A stretch of DNA of 16,224 nt from Clostridia bacterium (GTDB taxonomy: Bacteria > Bacillota > Clostridia > Christensenellales > Aristaeellaceae). A program made the translations under genes and the position numbers. Position 1 is the stretch's first letter. The number at the start of each line of letters is the position of its first letter. Below, one piece after another: positions 1-11,800 of the stretch. The notes under the pieces are model-generated. The model ran no database searches, was not told the origin of the DNA, and saw nothing but the letters and a program-made list of their open reading frames with translations. Location: positions 1 to 16,224 of the forward strand of contig CAAEEC010000282.1 in NCBI GenBank assembly GCA_900754755.1, given 5' to 3'.

Positions 1-18
1 CCTTGCACGAGGGAACCT

Positions 19-3579
<3,561 letters not shown>

Positions 3580-3587
3580 GGTGATCG

Positions 3588-3594
3588 CTCCCTT
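3588..3594 (-). promoter_or_regulatory. Ribosome binding site of rpoC
   Basis: On the minus strand AAGGGAG lies 8 nt before the TTG codon at 3579 and inside the 20-bp rpoB-rpoC gap. No ATG or GTG in frame is better placed, so this site decides the non-ATG start. Confidence 0.8.
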
Positions 3595-3599
3595 CTATC

Positions 3600-6500
3600 T
3601 TAAAAATCGTCGTCAAACAGGTCGCCGCCCAGCTCGAGATCGTCGAAATCAAACGTATCCGCTTCGTTGTCCTCATCCGCAAAGGCTTCCAGCGACAGGC
3701 CCTGCGAAAGCTCGTCCTTGAATTCGCTCTCGTCGTCGCCATCGTCGTCCAGCTCGCGGATCTGGATTTCCTGCTTATCGGCGGAAAGCACCTTGATATC
3801 CAGCGCCAGGGATTGCAGCTCCTTGATCAGCACCTTGAAGGATTCCGGAATGCCCGGCTCGGGGATGTTTTCGCCCTTCACGATGGCCTCGTAGGTCTTT
3901 ACGCGGCCGGACACGTCGTCGCTCTTCACGGTGAGGATTTCCTGCAGCACGTGCGCCGCGCCGTAGGCTTCCAGCGCCCACACTTCCATTTCGCCGAAGC
4001 GCTGGCCGCCGAATTGCGCCTTGCCGCCCAGGGGCTGCTGCGTCACCAGCGAATAGGGGCCGGTGGCGCGCGCGTGGATCTTGTCGTCCACCAGATGGTG
4101 GAGCTTGAGCATATACATATAGCCCACGGTCACGGGGTTATCGAATTTATCGCCCGTGCGGCCGTCGTACAATTCCAGCTTACCGGTGGATGTGATGCCG
4201 CACTTGGAGAACTGGATGGTCGGCCGGCCCTTCGCGTCGAAGAGCTCGCCGCTATCTTCTTTCTTGCCTGCCATGTCGAGCAGCTCGACAATGTCCTCCT
4301 CGCGCGCGCCATCGAACACCGGGGTGGCTACGTGCCAGCCCAGCGCGCGGGCGGCGAGGCCCAAGTGGACTTCCAGCACCTGGCCGATGTTCATGCGGCT
4401 AGGCACGCCCAGCGGGTTGAGCACGATATCCAGCGGCGTGCCGTCCGCCAGGAAGGGCATATCCTCTTCCGGCAAAATGCGGCTGACCACGCCCTTGTTG
4501 CCGTGGCGGCCTGCCATCTTATCGCCCACGGAGATTTTGCGCTTCTGGGCGATGTACACGCGCACCATCTGGTTCACGCCGGGGGACAGTTCATCGCGGT
4601 TTTCGCGCGTGAACAGCTTCACATCCACCACGATGCCGAACTCGCCGTGCGGCACGCGCAGCGAAGTATCGCGCACTTCGCGCACCTTATCGCCGAAAAT
4701 GGCGCGCAGCAGGCGCTCTTCGGCGGTGAGCTCGGTTTCGCCCTTGGGCGTGACCTTGCCCACGAGGATGTCGTTCGCGCGCACTTCCGCGCCGATGCGG
4801 ATGATGCCGCGCTCATCCAAATCGCGCAGGGCTTCTTCGCCCACGCCGGAAATGTCGCGCGTGATCTCTTCCGGCCCCAGCTTGGTATCGCGGGCCTCGG
4901 ACTCGTATTCCTCGATGTGGATCGAAGTGTAAACATCGTCCTTCACCAGGCGCTCGCTGAGCAGCACGGCGTCCTCATAGTTATAGCCTTCCCAGGTCAT
5001 AAAGCCGATCAGCACGTTGCGGCCCAGGGCGATTTCGCCCTCGTCGGTGGAAGGGCCGTCGGCAATGGGCTGGCGCTTTTCCACGCGCTCGCCCTCTTTT
5101 ACGATCGGGTGCTGATTGATGCAGGTGCCCTGGTTGGAGCGCACGAACTTGGAAAGCCGGTAGCGGTGATCCGCGCCCTCGTCCGTGCGGATGATGATTT
5201 CGTCCGCCGTCACGCGCTTGACGATGCCGGCCTCGCGCGCGAGCAACACCACGCCGGAATCGCACGCAGCCTTATACTCGATGCCAGTGCCCACGATGGG
5301 CGCTTCCGGCACCAGCAGCGGCACGGCCTGGCGCTGCATGTTCGAGCCCATCAGCGCGCGGTTCGCGTCGTCGTTTTCCAGGAAGGGGATCATGCCCGTG
5401 GCCACGGAAATCAGCTGGCGCGGGCTCACGTCGATGTAGTCCACCTGGCTGGCGTCCACCTCGATGATTTCCTCGCGCTTGCGCACGGTGACGCGCGGCT
5501 TCACGAAGTGCCCGTCCTCGGTGAGCGGCTCGGTGGCCTGCGCGATGACATAGCGGTCCTCTTCGTCCGCGGTCATATATTCGATATCGTCGGTAACGGT
5601 ACCGGTCTTTTTGTCGATGCGGCGGTAAGGCGCCTCGATAAAGCCATAATCGTTGATGCGCGCGTAGGTGGCCAGAGAACCGATCAGACCGATGTTCGGG
5701 CCTTCAGGCGTTTCAATGGGGCAGATGCGCGAATAGTGCGAATAGTGCACGTCGCGCACGGCGAAGGACGCGCGGTCGCGGTTCAGGCCGCCAGGGCCCA
5801 ACGCGGAAAGGCGGCGCTTATGCGTGAGTTCGGCCAGCGGGTTGGGCTGGTCCATGAACTGCGAAAGCTGCGAGGAACCGAAGAATTCCTTGATGGTGGC
5901 CGAAACGGGCCGGATGTTGATCAGATCCTGCGGGCGCGCCTTGCTCAAGTCCTGGATGGCCATGCGCTCCTTCACGCCGCGCTCCAGGCGCGACATGCCC
6001 ACGCGAATCTGGTTTTGCAAAAGCTCGCCCACGGAGCGCAGGCGGCGGTTGCCCATGTGGTCGATATCGTCCACATCGCCGATGCCGTAGAACAGGCCGA
6101 ACTGGTAGCTCACCGCGGCCAGAATATCGTCCACCAAAATGTGCTTGGGAATCAACTGGGCCATGTTGTCGTTCAAGGCCTGGTTGAAATCCACGCCGTC
6201 GGCGCGCACGCGCTCGATGACCGAGAGCAGGGTGGGCAGGTGTACGCGCTCGCGCACATCCACCTTTTCCTCGTCGAACTGCTCATACAGTTCCGGCTCG
6301 CTCTCTTCCATATAAGTGCGGAAATCCACAAAGTTGTTGCCGATCACGTTGATTTCGCGGCCATCCACCATCACGGTCACGCGGTTGATGCCCGCGTTCT
6401 GGATGCGCCAGGCGGTCTCGGTGTCAATCACATTGCCCGCTTCCACCAGCAGCTCGCCCGTGGCGGGATGCGCCAGCGTTTCCACGGCTTCGCGGCCATC

Positions 6501-7373
6501 GATGCGCAGGGCCAACGCCAGCTTTTTATTGAACTTATAGCGGCCCACGCGGGCGAGATCGTACCGCTTGGGGTCGAAGAACAAATTGTGCATCAGCTGC
6601 GTGGCGCTCTCCACAGAAGGCGGTTCGCCCGGGCGCAGCTTGTTGTAAATTTCGATCAGCGCCTGTTCGCGGCGGGTGCGGCTGTGTTCGCTCTTTTCCT
6701 CCGCCGAACCGTCGCGCGCGATGGTGGCGGAAACGCGCTCGTCCCCGCCGAACATATCGATGATTTCCGCGTCGCTTTCCACGCCCAAGGCGCGCAAAAG
6801 CACCGTCACCGGCAGTTTGCGGGCGCGGTCGATGCGGCAATACACCACGGCGTTGGAATCGGTTTCGAACTCGATCCACGCGCCCCGGTTGGGGATCATT
6901 TGCGCGGCATACAGGTGGCTGCCGCCCTTATCGATGGTGCAGGAGAAATACGCGCCCGGCGAACGCACGAGCTGGCTGACAATGACGCGCTCCGCGCCAT
7001 TGATCACGAAGGTGCCGTGCTCGGTCATCAGCGGGAAATCCCCCATGAAGACCTCGCTTTCCTTCATTTCGTGCGTATCGCGGTTGGTGAGGCGCACCGT
7101 CACTTTCAGCGGCGCGGCAAAGGTAAGGTCGCGCTCGCGGCACCGCTCAATCGTGTTCTTCGGCTCGTCGAGCGAATAATCGACGAACTCCAGCATCAGG
7201 CTTTCGCTGTAATCGGTAATCGGAGATGCGTCAGCGAGCACCTCTCGCAATCCCTCGTCGAGAAAGTTCTGATACGAGCGCTTCTGCACCTCAATCAGAT
7301 CCGGCACCTCAAGCGCTTCGTGAATCTTGGAAAAGAATTGCCTCGTCCGCTTTCCTTGCTGCACCTCGTGCAT
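3600..7373 (-). CDS. rpoB: DNA-directed RNA polymerase subunit beta (RpoB)
   Basis: This is the second largest RNA polymerase subunit, which binds nucleotides, the RNA-DNA hybrid and rifamycins. The 1257 residues include all core motifs: the rifampicin-resistance region at about 498-530 ([12 protein letters not shown] through [12 protein letters not shown]), the [20 protein letters not shown] block at 551-570, [10 protein letters not shown] at 955-964, and [20 protein letters not shown] at 1116-1135. The residues equivalent to E. coli D516, H526 and S531 are D508, H518 and S523, all wild type, so rifampicin sensitivity is predicted. The last 50 residues are very rich in Asp and Glu, an extra acidic tail beyond the conserved core. 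The ATG at 7373 gives the family-typical N-terminus [17 protein letters not shown]. An AAGGGG ribosome binding site lies 10 nt upstream. No rplL precedes it; it begins its own transcription unit with rpoC downstream. Confidence 0.99.
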   Translation of the reverse strand: MHEVQQGKRTRQFFSKIHEALEVPDLIEVQKRSYQNFLDEGLREVLADASPITDYSESLMLEFVDYSLDEPKNTIERCRERDLTFAAPLKVTVRLTNRDTHEMKESEVFMGDFPLMTEHGTFVINGAERVIVSQLVRSPGAYFSCTIDKGGSHLYAAQMIPNRGAWIEFETDSNAVVYCRIDRARKLPVTVLLRALGVESDAEIIDMFGGDERVSATIARDGSAEEKSEHSRTRREQALIEIYNKLRPGEPPSVESATQLMHNLFFDPKRYDLARVGRYKFNKKLALALRIDGREAVETLAHPATGELLVEAGNVIDTETAWRIQNAGINRVTVMVDGREINVIGNNFVDFRTYMEESEPELYEQFDEEKVDVRERVHLPTLLSVIERVRADGVDFNQALNDNMAQLIPKHILVDDILAAVSYQFGLFYGIGDVDDIDHMGNRRLRSVGELLQNQIRVGMSRLERGVKERMAIQDLSKARPQDLINIRPVSATIKEFFGSSQLSQFMDQPNPLAELTHKRRLSALGPGGLNRDRASFAVRDVHYSHYSRICPIETPEGPNIGLIGSLATYARINDYGFIEAPYRRIDKKTGTVTDDIEYMTADEEDRYVIAQATEPLTEDGHFVKPRVTVRKREEIIEVDASQVDYIDVSPRQLISVATGMIPFLENDDANRALMGSNMQRQAVPLLVPEAPIVGTGIEYKAACDSGVVLLAREAGIVKRVTADEIIIRTDEGADHRYRLSKFVRSNQGTCINQHPIVKEGERVEKRQPIADGPSTDEGEIALGRNVLIGFMTWEGYNYEDAVLLSERLVKDDVYTSIHIEEYESEARDTKLGPEEITRDISGVGEEALRDLDERGIIRIGAEVRANDILVGKVTPKGETELTAEERLLRAIFGDKVREVRDTSLRVPHGEFGIVVDVKLFTRENRDELSPGVNQMVRVYIAQKRKISVGDKMAGRHGNKGVVSRILPEEDMPFLADGTPLDIVLNPLGVPSRMNIGQVLEVHLGLAARALGWHVATPVFDGAREEDIVELLDMAGKKEDSGELFDAKGRPTIQFSKCGITSTGKLELYDGRTGDKFDNPVTVGYMYMLKLHHLVDDKIHARATGPYSLVTQQPLGGKAQFGGQRFGEMEVWALEAYGAAHVLQEILTVKSDDVSGRVKTYEAIVKGENIPEPGIPESFKVLIKELQSLALDIKVLSADKQEIQIRELDDDGDDESEFKDELSQGLSLEAFADEDNEADTFDFDDLELGGDLFDDDF

Positions 7374-7383
7374 TCCGCAATCA

Positions 7384-7411
7384 CCCCTTCATGAGCCTTG
7401 CAATTCATGAA
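7384..7411 (-). promoter_or_regulatory. rpoB ribosome binding site with an overlapping 7-bp hairpin
   Basis: On the minus strand AAGGGG (7384-7389) lies 10 nt before the rpoB ATG. The preceding sequence forms a perfect 7-bp inverted repeat, UUCAUGA (7405-7411) with UCAUGAA (7388-7394), and a 10-nt loop. Its 3' arm includes the two A residues of the Shine-Dalgarno sequence, so folding would partly hide the site. The repeat is seen directly; any effect on translation is inferred. Confidence 0.45.
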
Positions 7412-7455
7412 AACTTCCCATGCCAGACCGCGTAAAATTTTCGCGATTTCCCCTA

Positions 7456-7484
7456 TTGCACTTTTGCCCAAAACGGTGTACAAT
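7456..7484 (+). promoter_or_regulatory. Candidate plus-strand promoter inside the rpoB leader
   Basis: TTGCAC (7456-7461), 17 bp, then TACAAT (7479-7484) resembles a vegetative promoter with four of six -35 matches and five of six -10 matches. Transcription would start near 7491 and run rightward, antisense to the first 70 nt of the rpoB leader and towards the glycosyltransferase gene. It may be a second distal promoter for that gene or chance. Confidence 0.35.
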
Positions 7485-7498
7485 GAGCGCAAGCGCCG

Positions 7499-7517
7499 AA
7501 AAAGGGGAGGTTTCCCC
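7499..7517 (-). terminator. Possible attenuator hairpin in the rpoB leader
   Basis: In the minus-strand RNA, GGGGA and UCCCC (7513-7517 and 7504-7508) form a 5-bp stem with a 4-nt loop, followed directly by five U residues (7499-7503). It has the layout of a weak intrinsic terminator about 45-60 nt into the leader. The stem is short, so read-through would be high; it may be a pause site or chance. Confidence 0.3.
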
Positions 7518-7566
7518 GTTAGAGAACAGGAAATCCGGCACTTTGTCCATATGAGTGCAATTTAGT

Positions 7567-7595
7567 ATTATAGCATGTTTTTTGCCGCATGTCAA
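7567..7595 (-). promoter_or_regulatory. Promoter of rpoB-rpoC
   Basis: On the minus strand TTGACA (7590-7595) is followed after exactly 17 bp by TATAAT (7567-7572), both perfect vegetative-sigma hexamers, with a TG one base before the -10 (extended -10). This predicts a transcript start near 7560 and a strong constitutive promoter, as expected for RNA polymerase genes. Confidence 0.9.
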
Positions 7596-7754
7596 TTCAT
7601 CGCAACGGCAAAAAACGCGATTTCCTGCTGGAATTTTCAGTTTTAACCAATTATTTACTTTGCAAGTTTTCCTGCATTATTTGCAGTACATTGAAGTTTT
7701 CGCGTCAAATTTGATTCTTATGGATTTCGTCACAGTTTTTTGCGCAATTTGGAA

Positions 7755-7784
7755 TTGGTTTTTCCGCCGCAAACATGGTATAAT
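7755..7784 (+). promoter_or_regulatory. Promoter of the glycosyltransferase gene
   Basis: TATAAT (7779-7784) is a perfect -10 with TGG before it, an extended -10. An imperfect -35, TTGGTT (7755-7760), lies 18 bp upstream. The transcript would start near 7791, leaving a 5' UTR of about 57 nt. Confidence 0.75.
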
Positions 7785-7799
7785 ACGATAGATATAGTA

Positions 7800-7819
7800 C
7801 GTGCTTCTTTAGAAGCATG
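7800..7819 (+). repeat. Inverted repeat at the 5' end of the glycosyltransferase mRNA
   Basis: TGCTTC (7802-7807) and GAAGCA (7812-7817) pair around a TTTA loop, and the stem extends by one G-U and one C-G pair to 7800 and 7819. It sits about 10 nt after the predicted transcript start, where it could stabilise the mRNA 5' end or serve as a repressor site. No U-run follows, so it is not a terminator. Confidence 0.45.
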
Positions 7820-7847
7820 CGGCCAATTTTCTGGATCAAGGAGTTTC

Positions 7848-8537
7848 ATGATGGCAACCGCCGTAGTGATCCCGGCTTACAAGCCGGATGAAAGCCTGCT
7901 CGATCTGCTCCGCGCGTTGCGCGAGCGCACCTTCATCGATAGCCTGGTGGTGGTGGACGATGGGAGCGGCCCGCAGTACGAGTCCATCTTTGCCCAGGCG
8001 GCCCAGCTATGCACGCTAAAGCGGCATGCGCAAAACCGCGGCAAGGGCGCGGCCATCCGCACGGGGCTGGAGGCGCTGGGCGGGGCCTTTAATGTGGTCA
8101 CCGCCGATTGCGATGGGCAGCATACCCCCAGCGATATCGAAAAAATCGCCCGTGCCATTGATGGCGCGCTGGTGCTGGGCGTGCGCCGCAAGCGCGAAAT
8201 GCCCCTTCGCTCCAAAATGGGCAACACGCTCACCTGCCTCACCTTCGCGCTGGTGTCGCACCGCTGGATTTCGGATACGCAAACCGGCCTGCGCGGCATT
8301 CCGCAAAGCTTTCTGGAAGTGTGCCGCCAACTGGAGGGCGACCGGTACGAGTACGAGATGCACATGTTGCTGGAAGCCTGCCGCCGCGGCCTGCCCATCC
8401 GCGAGGTGGAAATCGAAACCGTTTATATCGATAACAACCGCGGTTCCCACTTCCACACCCTGCGCGATGGCAAGCGCATCTACCGCCTGCTGCTGGGCTG
8501 GAAGAAAAAATTGCGTGCCGAGAAAAAGAAACCTTAG
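7848..8537 (+). CDS. Family 2 glycosyltransferase, polyprenol-phosphate sugar transferase type
   Basis: This cytosolic GT-A-fold enzyme probably transfers a sugar from a nucleotide sugar to a lipid or glycan acceptor, as in dolichol-phosphate-mannose-synthase-like proteins. From the ATG at 7848 it has 229 residues. Visible motifs are VVIPAYKP at 6-13, the DDGS nucleotide-binding motif at 37-40, NRGKGAAIRTGL at 63-74 and the metal-binding DCD at 87-89 followed by GQH. SDTQTGLRGIP and EYEMHMLLEA occur in the second half. There is no membrane segment or GtrA-like domain; the C-terminus is strongly basic (WKKKLRAEKKKP), which could favour membrane contact. AAGGAG lies 4 nt before this ATG and 7 nt before an adjacent in-frame ATG at 7851, so either may be used. 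A longer frame from 7740 begins upstream of the promoter and is rejected. It is a single-gene unit; substrate and acceptor cannot be read from sequence. Confidence 0.9.
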   Translation: MMATAVVIPAYKPDESLLDLLRALRERTFIDSLVVVDDGSGPQYESIFAQAAQLCTLKRHAQNRGKGAAIRTGLEALGGAFNVVTADCDGQHTPSDIEKIARAIDGALVLGVRRKREMPLRSKMGNTLTCLTFALVSHRWISDTQTGLRGIPQSFLEVCRQLEGDRYEYEMHMLLEACRRGLPIREVEIETVYIDNNRGSHFHTLRDGKRIYRLLLGWKKKLRAEKKKP

Positions 8538-8556
8538 TCTGTTACACAAATATTTC

Positions 8557-8592
8557 AACCCCGTTCTACCAACAGACCGGGGTTTGTTTTTT
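8557..8592 (+). terminator. Intrinsic terminator of the glycosyltransferase gene
   Basis: AACCCCG (8557-8563) pairs with CGGGGTT (8578-8584) around a 14-nt loop and is followed by TGTTTTTTG. It lies 20 bp after the stop codon. Confidence 0.85.
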
Positions 8593-8719
8593 GCCTTCGA
8601 CATATTTCGAGCCATTTCACCGCGTGCAAAAACTTTTTCTACTATTATATAGGACAAATCCTCGCCCATCCCGCGCTGCCATTTTCTGCCAGCTATGAAG
8701 GAAAATCTTGTCGATGTAA

Positions 8720-8786
8720 TATAATCAAGAAAATTTGAAATATTTTCGTCACACCAATTGACAAGAGCCGAAACATATGATAGAAT
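8720..8786 (+). promoter_or_regulatory. Strong promoter of the dockerin protein gene with an A/T-rich upstream tract
   Basis: TTGACA (8758-8763), 17 bp, TAGAAT (8781-8786), with TGA directly before the -10, is a near-consensus vegetative promoter. Upstream, 8720-8747 is almost all A and T and includes a 6-bp inverted repeat (GAAAAT at 8729-8734, ATTTTC at 8742-8747), resembling an UP element. The transcript would start near 8793. The rest of the gap, 8593-8719, holds no feature that I can identify. Confidence 0.85.
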
Positions 8787-8815
8787 ACCGGCAGATGGAT
8801 ACAAATACCTTGTTT

Positions 8816-8822
8816 GAGGGGG
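8816..8822 (+). promoter_or_regulatory. Ribosome binding site of the dockerin protein gene
   Basis: GAGGGGG lies 8 nt before the ATG at 8831. An in-frame ATG at 8777 overlaps the -10 region of the promoter and would place 18 non-signal residues before the signal peptide, so 8831 is the start. Confidence 0.8.
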
Positions 8823-8830
8823 AATTGACC

Positions 8831-11800
8831 ATGAAACTGAAAGGACGAGTGCTTGCGCTGACGATGGCTCTGATGCTGATCATCACCTCGATGAGCGGCT
8901 TTGCCTTGGCGGAAAGCGTAAGTATCAGTGTGAATGCCACTGCCAACGCGGATGGCACCACCAACGTTTCCGCCAGCTTCAGCGGCTTCCCGGCCAACGC
9001 CGGGAATGCCACAACCGTAATGGAAGGCGGAGGCAATACCAGCAACCACCAAAACCTAAAGGTTGATGCAGACGGAACATCTGCCTTTGGCCCCAAAGAT
9101 ATGCCATTGGCGGCTGGCAGCTACACCATCAAGGCGTATCTCGATGGCGTTGAATGCGGCTCCGCGTCCTTTGAAGTGAAAGGCGCGCCCGCAGGCGATT
9201 CCAGCGAGCCGAAGGAAGAAGAGAACAACGAACCTTCTTCCGACGAAGGCGAGCAGGGAAATGAAAACGAAAGTGAAGGCGGCCAGACGCCCAGCGACGC
9301 CGAAAATGGCGCCACGCTGATGAGCACGGAGTCGCAGAACGTAGAGACCCGGAACGCGGACGAATATGATCCGCAGATCGATACTCGAACCCGCATCGAA
9401 GACGGGAAATTGTTGATCGATGTGAAGATCACCGGGCTTCCTGAGAAAGTGGCCGTCATCAACACCAGCGTGAACAACGGTTCCGGCACGGGACCGGTGG
9501 CCGATCCCGAAATCAAGGATGGCATGTATGGCGTTACCCTCACCGCAAGCGCCGTAACCCCGGGAGCCTACAAAGTTACGTCTTACATCAAGTTGGAAAA
9601 CGCCGAACAGGAAGAAGCGGACTACGCGCTGCGCGATACCATCACTTTCGTTCCCGTTGCTCCGACCCTCGTTTCGGAACCCGCATACACGCAGGGCGCG
9701 AGCTACACGCTGATCTGGGAATCGGATGTGACATACGAAGGCGCTGACATTGCTTACGAAGTATCGTATTGGGGCCTGCCGGTCGACGCGGAAGAAGAAG
9801 ATTGGATCGCCATCCAGTCTGCCACTGATACCAAGCTGTATCTCTCCTCTTCCGACCTCGCCAAGTACGGCACGAAGTATTCCGTGCGCGCAATCGCCAG
9901 GGTAGGCGAGGAAACATTCGAAGGCGACCGGCTGGAAGTAACTTTGACCGCTACCGACGCGCCGGAAGTGGGCATTGATGTTGCGGACGTGGCGCTGAAT
10001 AGCGAAGGCAGCGCGACCGTAACCGCCATTGTCACCGTGCCTGAGGGCGCGACCATAGACTACGTGCGCATCTATAGTAAAGATGCCGCATGGTATGACA
10101 CACTTACAGCGGCAGAGGGCGAGCCCAGCAAATATACGTATGCAATCTACCAGGCTGGCGATTACTACATCGAAGCCAAGGTTAACGGCGTGGTTTCCCA
10201 GCAGGCTTTCAAGGTGACGGAGTATGTGCATCCGGTGACCGTAAATGTTGTAGCCGACGCGGACAACATCACCGCAACCTTTGAGAACCTGCCAGAAGGC
10301 GTACAGCAAGTTTGCATCAACGTGCAGGACGCGGCTGGCAACAAGCAAAAGGAATACTTCGCAGTAGAGGAAGGCAACGCCTCGTTTATCACGACGGATG
10401 AAGCTGTGAACGCTCTGTTGAAGACCCCCGGCAAATACACCATCATCGCTTCTTATCAAGGCAGCGACGATGAGTGGTATTATCCGGAAACGACGAACAA
10501 TCTCCGCATTGAAGTTAAATTGGAAGCGCCGCAAGTAGACGAGAGCGGCACTTACACGCCCGGTGAGGATTATACGCTGACCTGGGATTACAACACCGAC
10601 CAGTATGCCGAGGGCGTGGAGATCACCTACGCCATTGGCATCTTGAAGGACGACGCGGACGGCACGGAAGATTCGGATTGGGACAAAGTGGCAAGCGACC
10701 TGACGGAAACGAGCTACACCATCCCCGCTTCTTACTTTGAGAGCACCGGCCAGCATACCTTCGGCGTACGCGCGCTGTGCGGCGGCGAGATGAGCGAAAT
10801 TGCCCGCATCACCCTGACCAACGAGGGCAGCCCGCGCTTTGTGAAAGCGCCGGAAACCCTGCTCTACCCGGATGAAAACGGCAAGTATACCCTCTCCGCC
10901 GAAATCGAAGGGGTAGACGTAGACAGCATTACGATTGCCTCACTCCCTGATGCCAAATTCGAGCCAGCGCAGTTTAAGGCCGAAAACGGCACGGTAAAAA
11001 TCGAAACGACATTCTCCATTGAATCCATTAATGGTTCTACGTTCTCCGCCATCCAAGTGCTCTTCACCGCGGATGGAGAAGAGATTAAAGCCCTTACGAC
11101 CTCCATCCAGATCGCGCCCGCCGTTCCCGCAATCACCTCGGGCACGGAGATCGAGCACAAAGCTGGCGAAGCGCTGACGATCACTTGGGGTGAAGTCACT
11201 GGCGCGACGGACTACATCGTGAAGATCGACGGCAAGGAGCATTCGACCATCACTGGCACCAACATCACCATCCCCGGCAGCTATTTTGCGGACGGCAAGA
11301 GCTACGCCATCACCATCGAAGCCCGCAAGGGCAGCGGCGAAACCGCCGTGGTAGGCAAGCCCGCCACCGTGAACGTGGCCGTGGGCACGCAGCCGCTCGC
11401 GGAAGGCACCTTCACCGTGGAAGAAGCGCTGCTGGATTCCAACGGCACCGCGACGGTGCGCATCTCCGCTTCGAACCTGGATCCGCGCGTGGTTTCCATC
11501 CGCATGACGCATGGCGCGACCACGCAGCTCTTCACCGACCTGAGCCAGCCCATGGAACTCACCATCCCGAATGTGGAATCCAACGAGATTTCCCTCGTGG
11601 TGGTGCAGAACACGGCGGACCCCTCTGTGGTGCGCGCGACTTCCCTGGATGTGGCCCTCGTCATCGAGAGCTCCCTCCCCCGCTACACTCTGTCCACGGA
11701 CGAGGTTTCCATGAGCGCGGAGGGCGCGAAGTTCGAACTCGTCATCTATAACCTGCCGGAAGACGCGCAGCGCCTGGCCGTGAACCTGAGCGGCGAAAAG

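Larger units (their letters stand above)
7374..7560 (-). promoter_or_regulatory. rpoB 5' leader RNA with several inverted repeats
   Basis: The predicted transcript start near 7560 leaves about 187 nt before the rpoB ATG. An 8-nt arm at the very 5' end (ATTGCACT, plus-strand 7554-7561) is exactly complementary to AGTGCAAT (7455-7462) about 100 nt on, so the two could close a structured element. Between them are a GC-rich 5-bp hairpin followed by five U residues and a short GGCG-CUUG-CGCU hairpin near 7485-7497. A further 7-bp hairpin touches the Shine-Dalgarno sequence. The promoter position supports the leader itself; a regulatory role is inference from complementarity only. I do not recognise a known riboswitch or protein-binding leader family. 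Confidence 0.45.
7374..7847. other. Gene-free divergent regulatory region between rpoB and the glycosyltransferase gene
   Basis: This 474-bp stretch has no convincing gene. Its left part, to about 7560, is the rpoB leader on the minus strand. 7567-7595 is the rpoB promoter. 7596-7754 is A/T-rich with no RNA gene or repeat that I can recognise; its rpoB-proximal side could act as an upstream activating tract. 7755-7784 is the promoter of the glycosyltransferase gene and 7785-7847 its 5' UTR. A 53-codon minus-strand frame at 7389-7550 exists but has no ribosome binding site and no recognisable product. Confidence 0.75.

Noticed and set aside
3813..7394. A 1193-codon open frame on the plus strand, antisense to rpoB
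   Set aside because: It mirrors rpoB codon by codon, is rich in His, Ala and Leu as expected for antisense frames of GC-rich genes, has no recognisable domain, and the minus strand encodes an unmistakable RpoB.
7389..7550. A 53-codon leader-peptide frame before rpoB on the minus strand
   Set aside because: It would start about 10 nt from the predicted transcript 5' end with no ribosome site, and has no run of one amino acid to suggest attenuation. Its stop next to the rpoB ribosome site is suggestive but not enough.
7740..7847. N-terminal extension of the glycosyltransferase from an ATG at 7740
   Set aside because: It would begin upstream of the extended -10 promoter and lacks family similarity; AAGGAG directly before 7848/7851 marks the start.
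8641..8725. Extra -10-like boxes (TATTAT near 8643, TATAAT at 8720-8725) before the dockerin gene
   Set aside because: Neither has a -35 at a proper distance; the TTGACA-17-TAGAAT promoter downstream is far better.
8777..8830. N-terminal extension of the dockerin protein from an ATG at 8777
   Set aside because: The ATG lies against the -10 hexamer, upstream of the predicted transcript start, and the signal peptide begins at 8831 after a good ribosome site.
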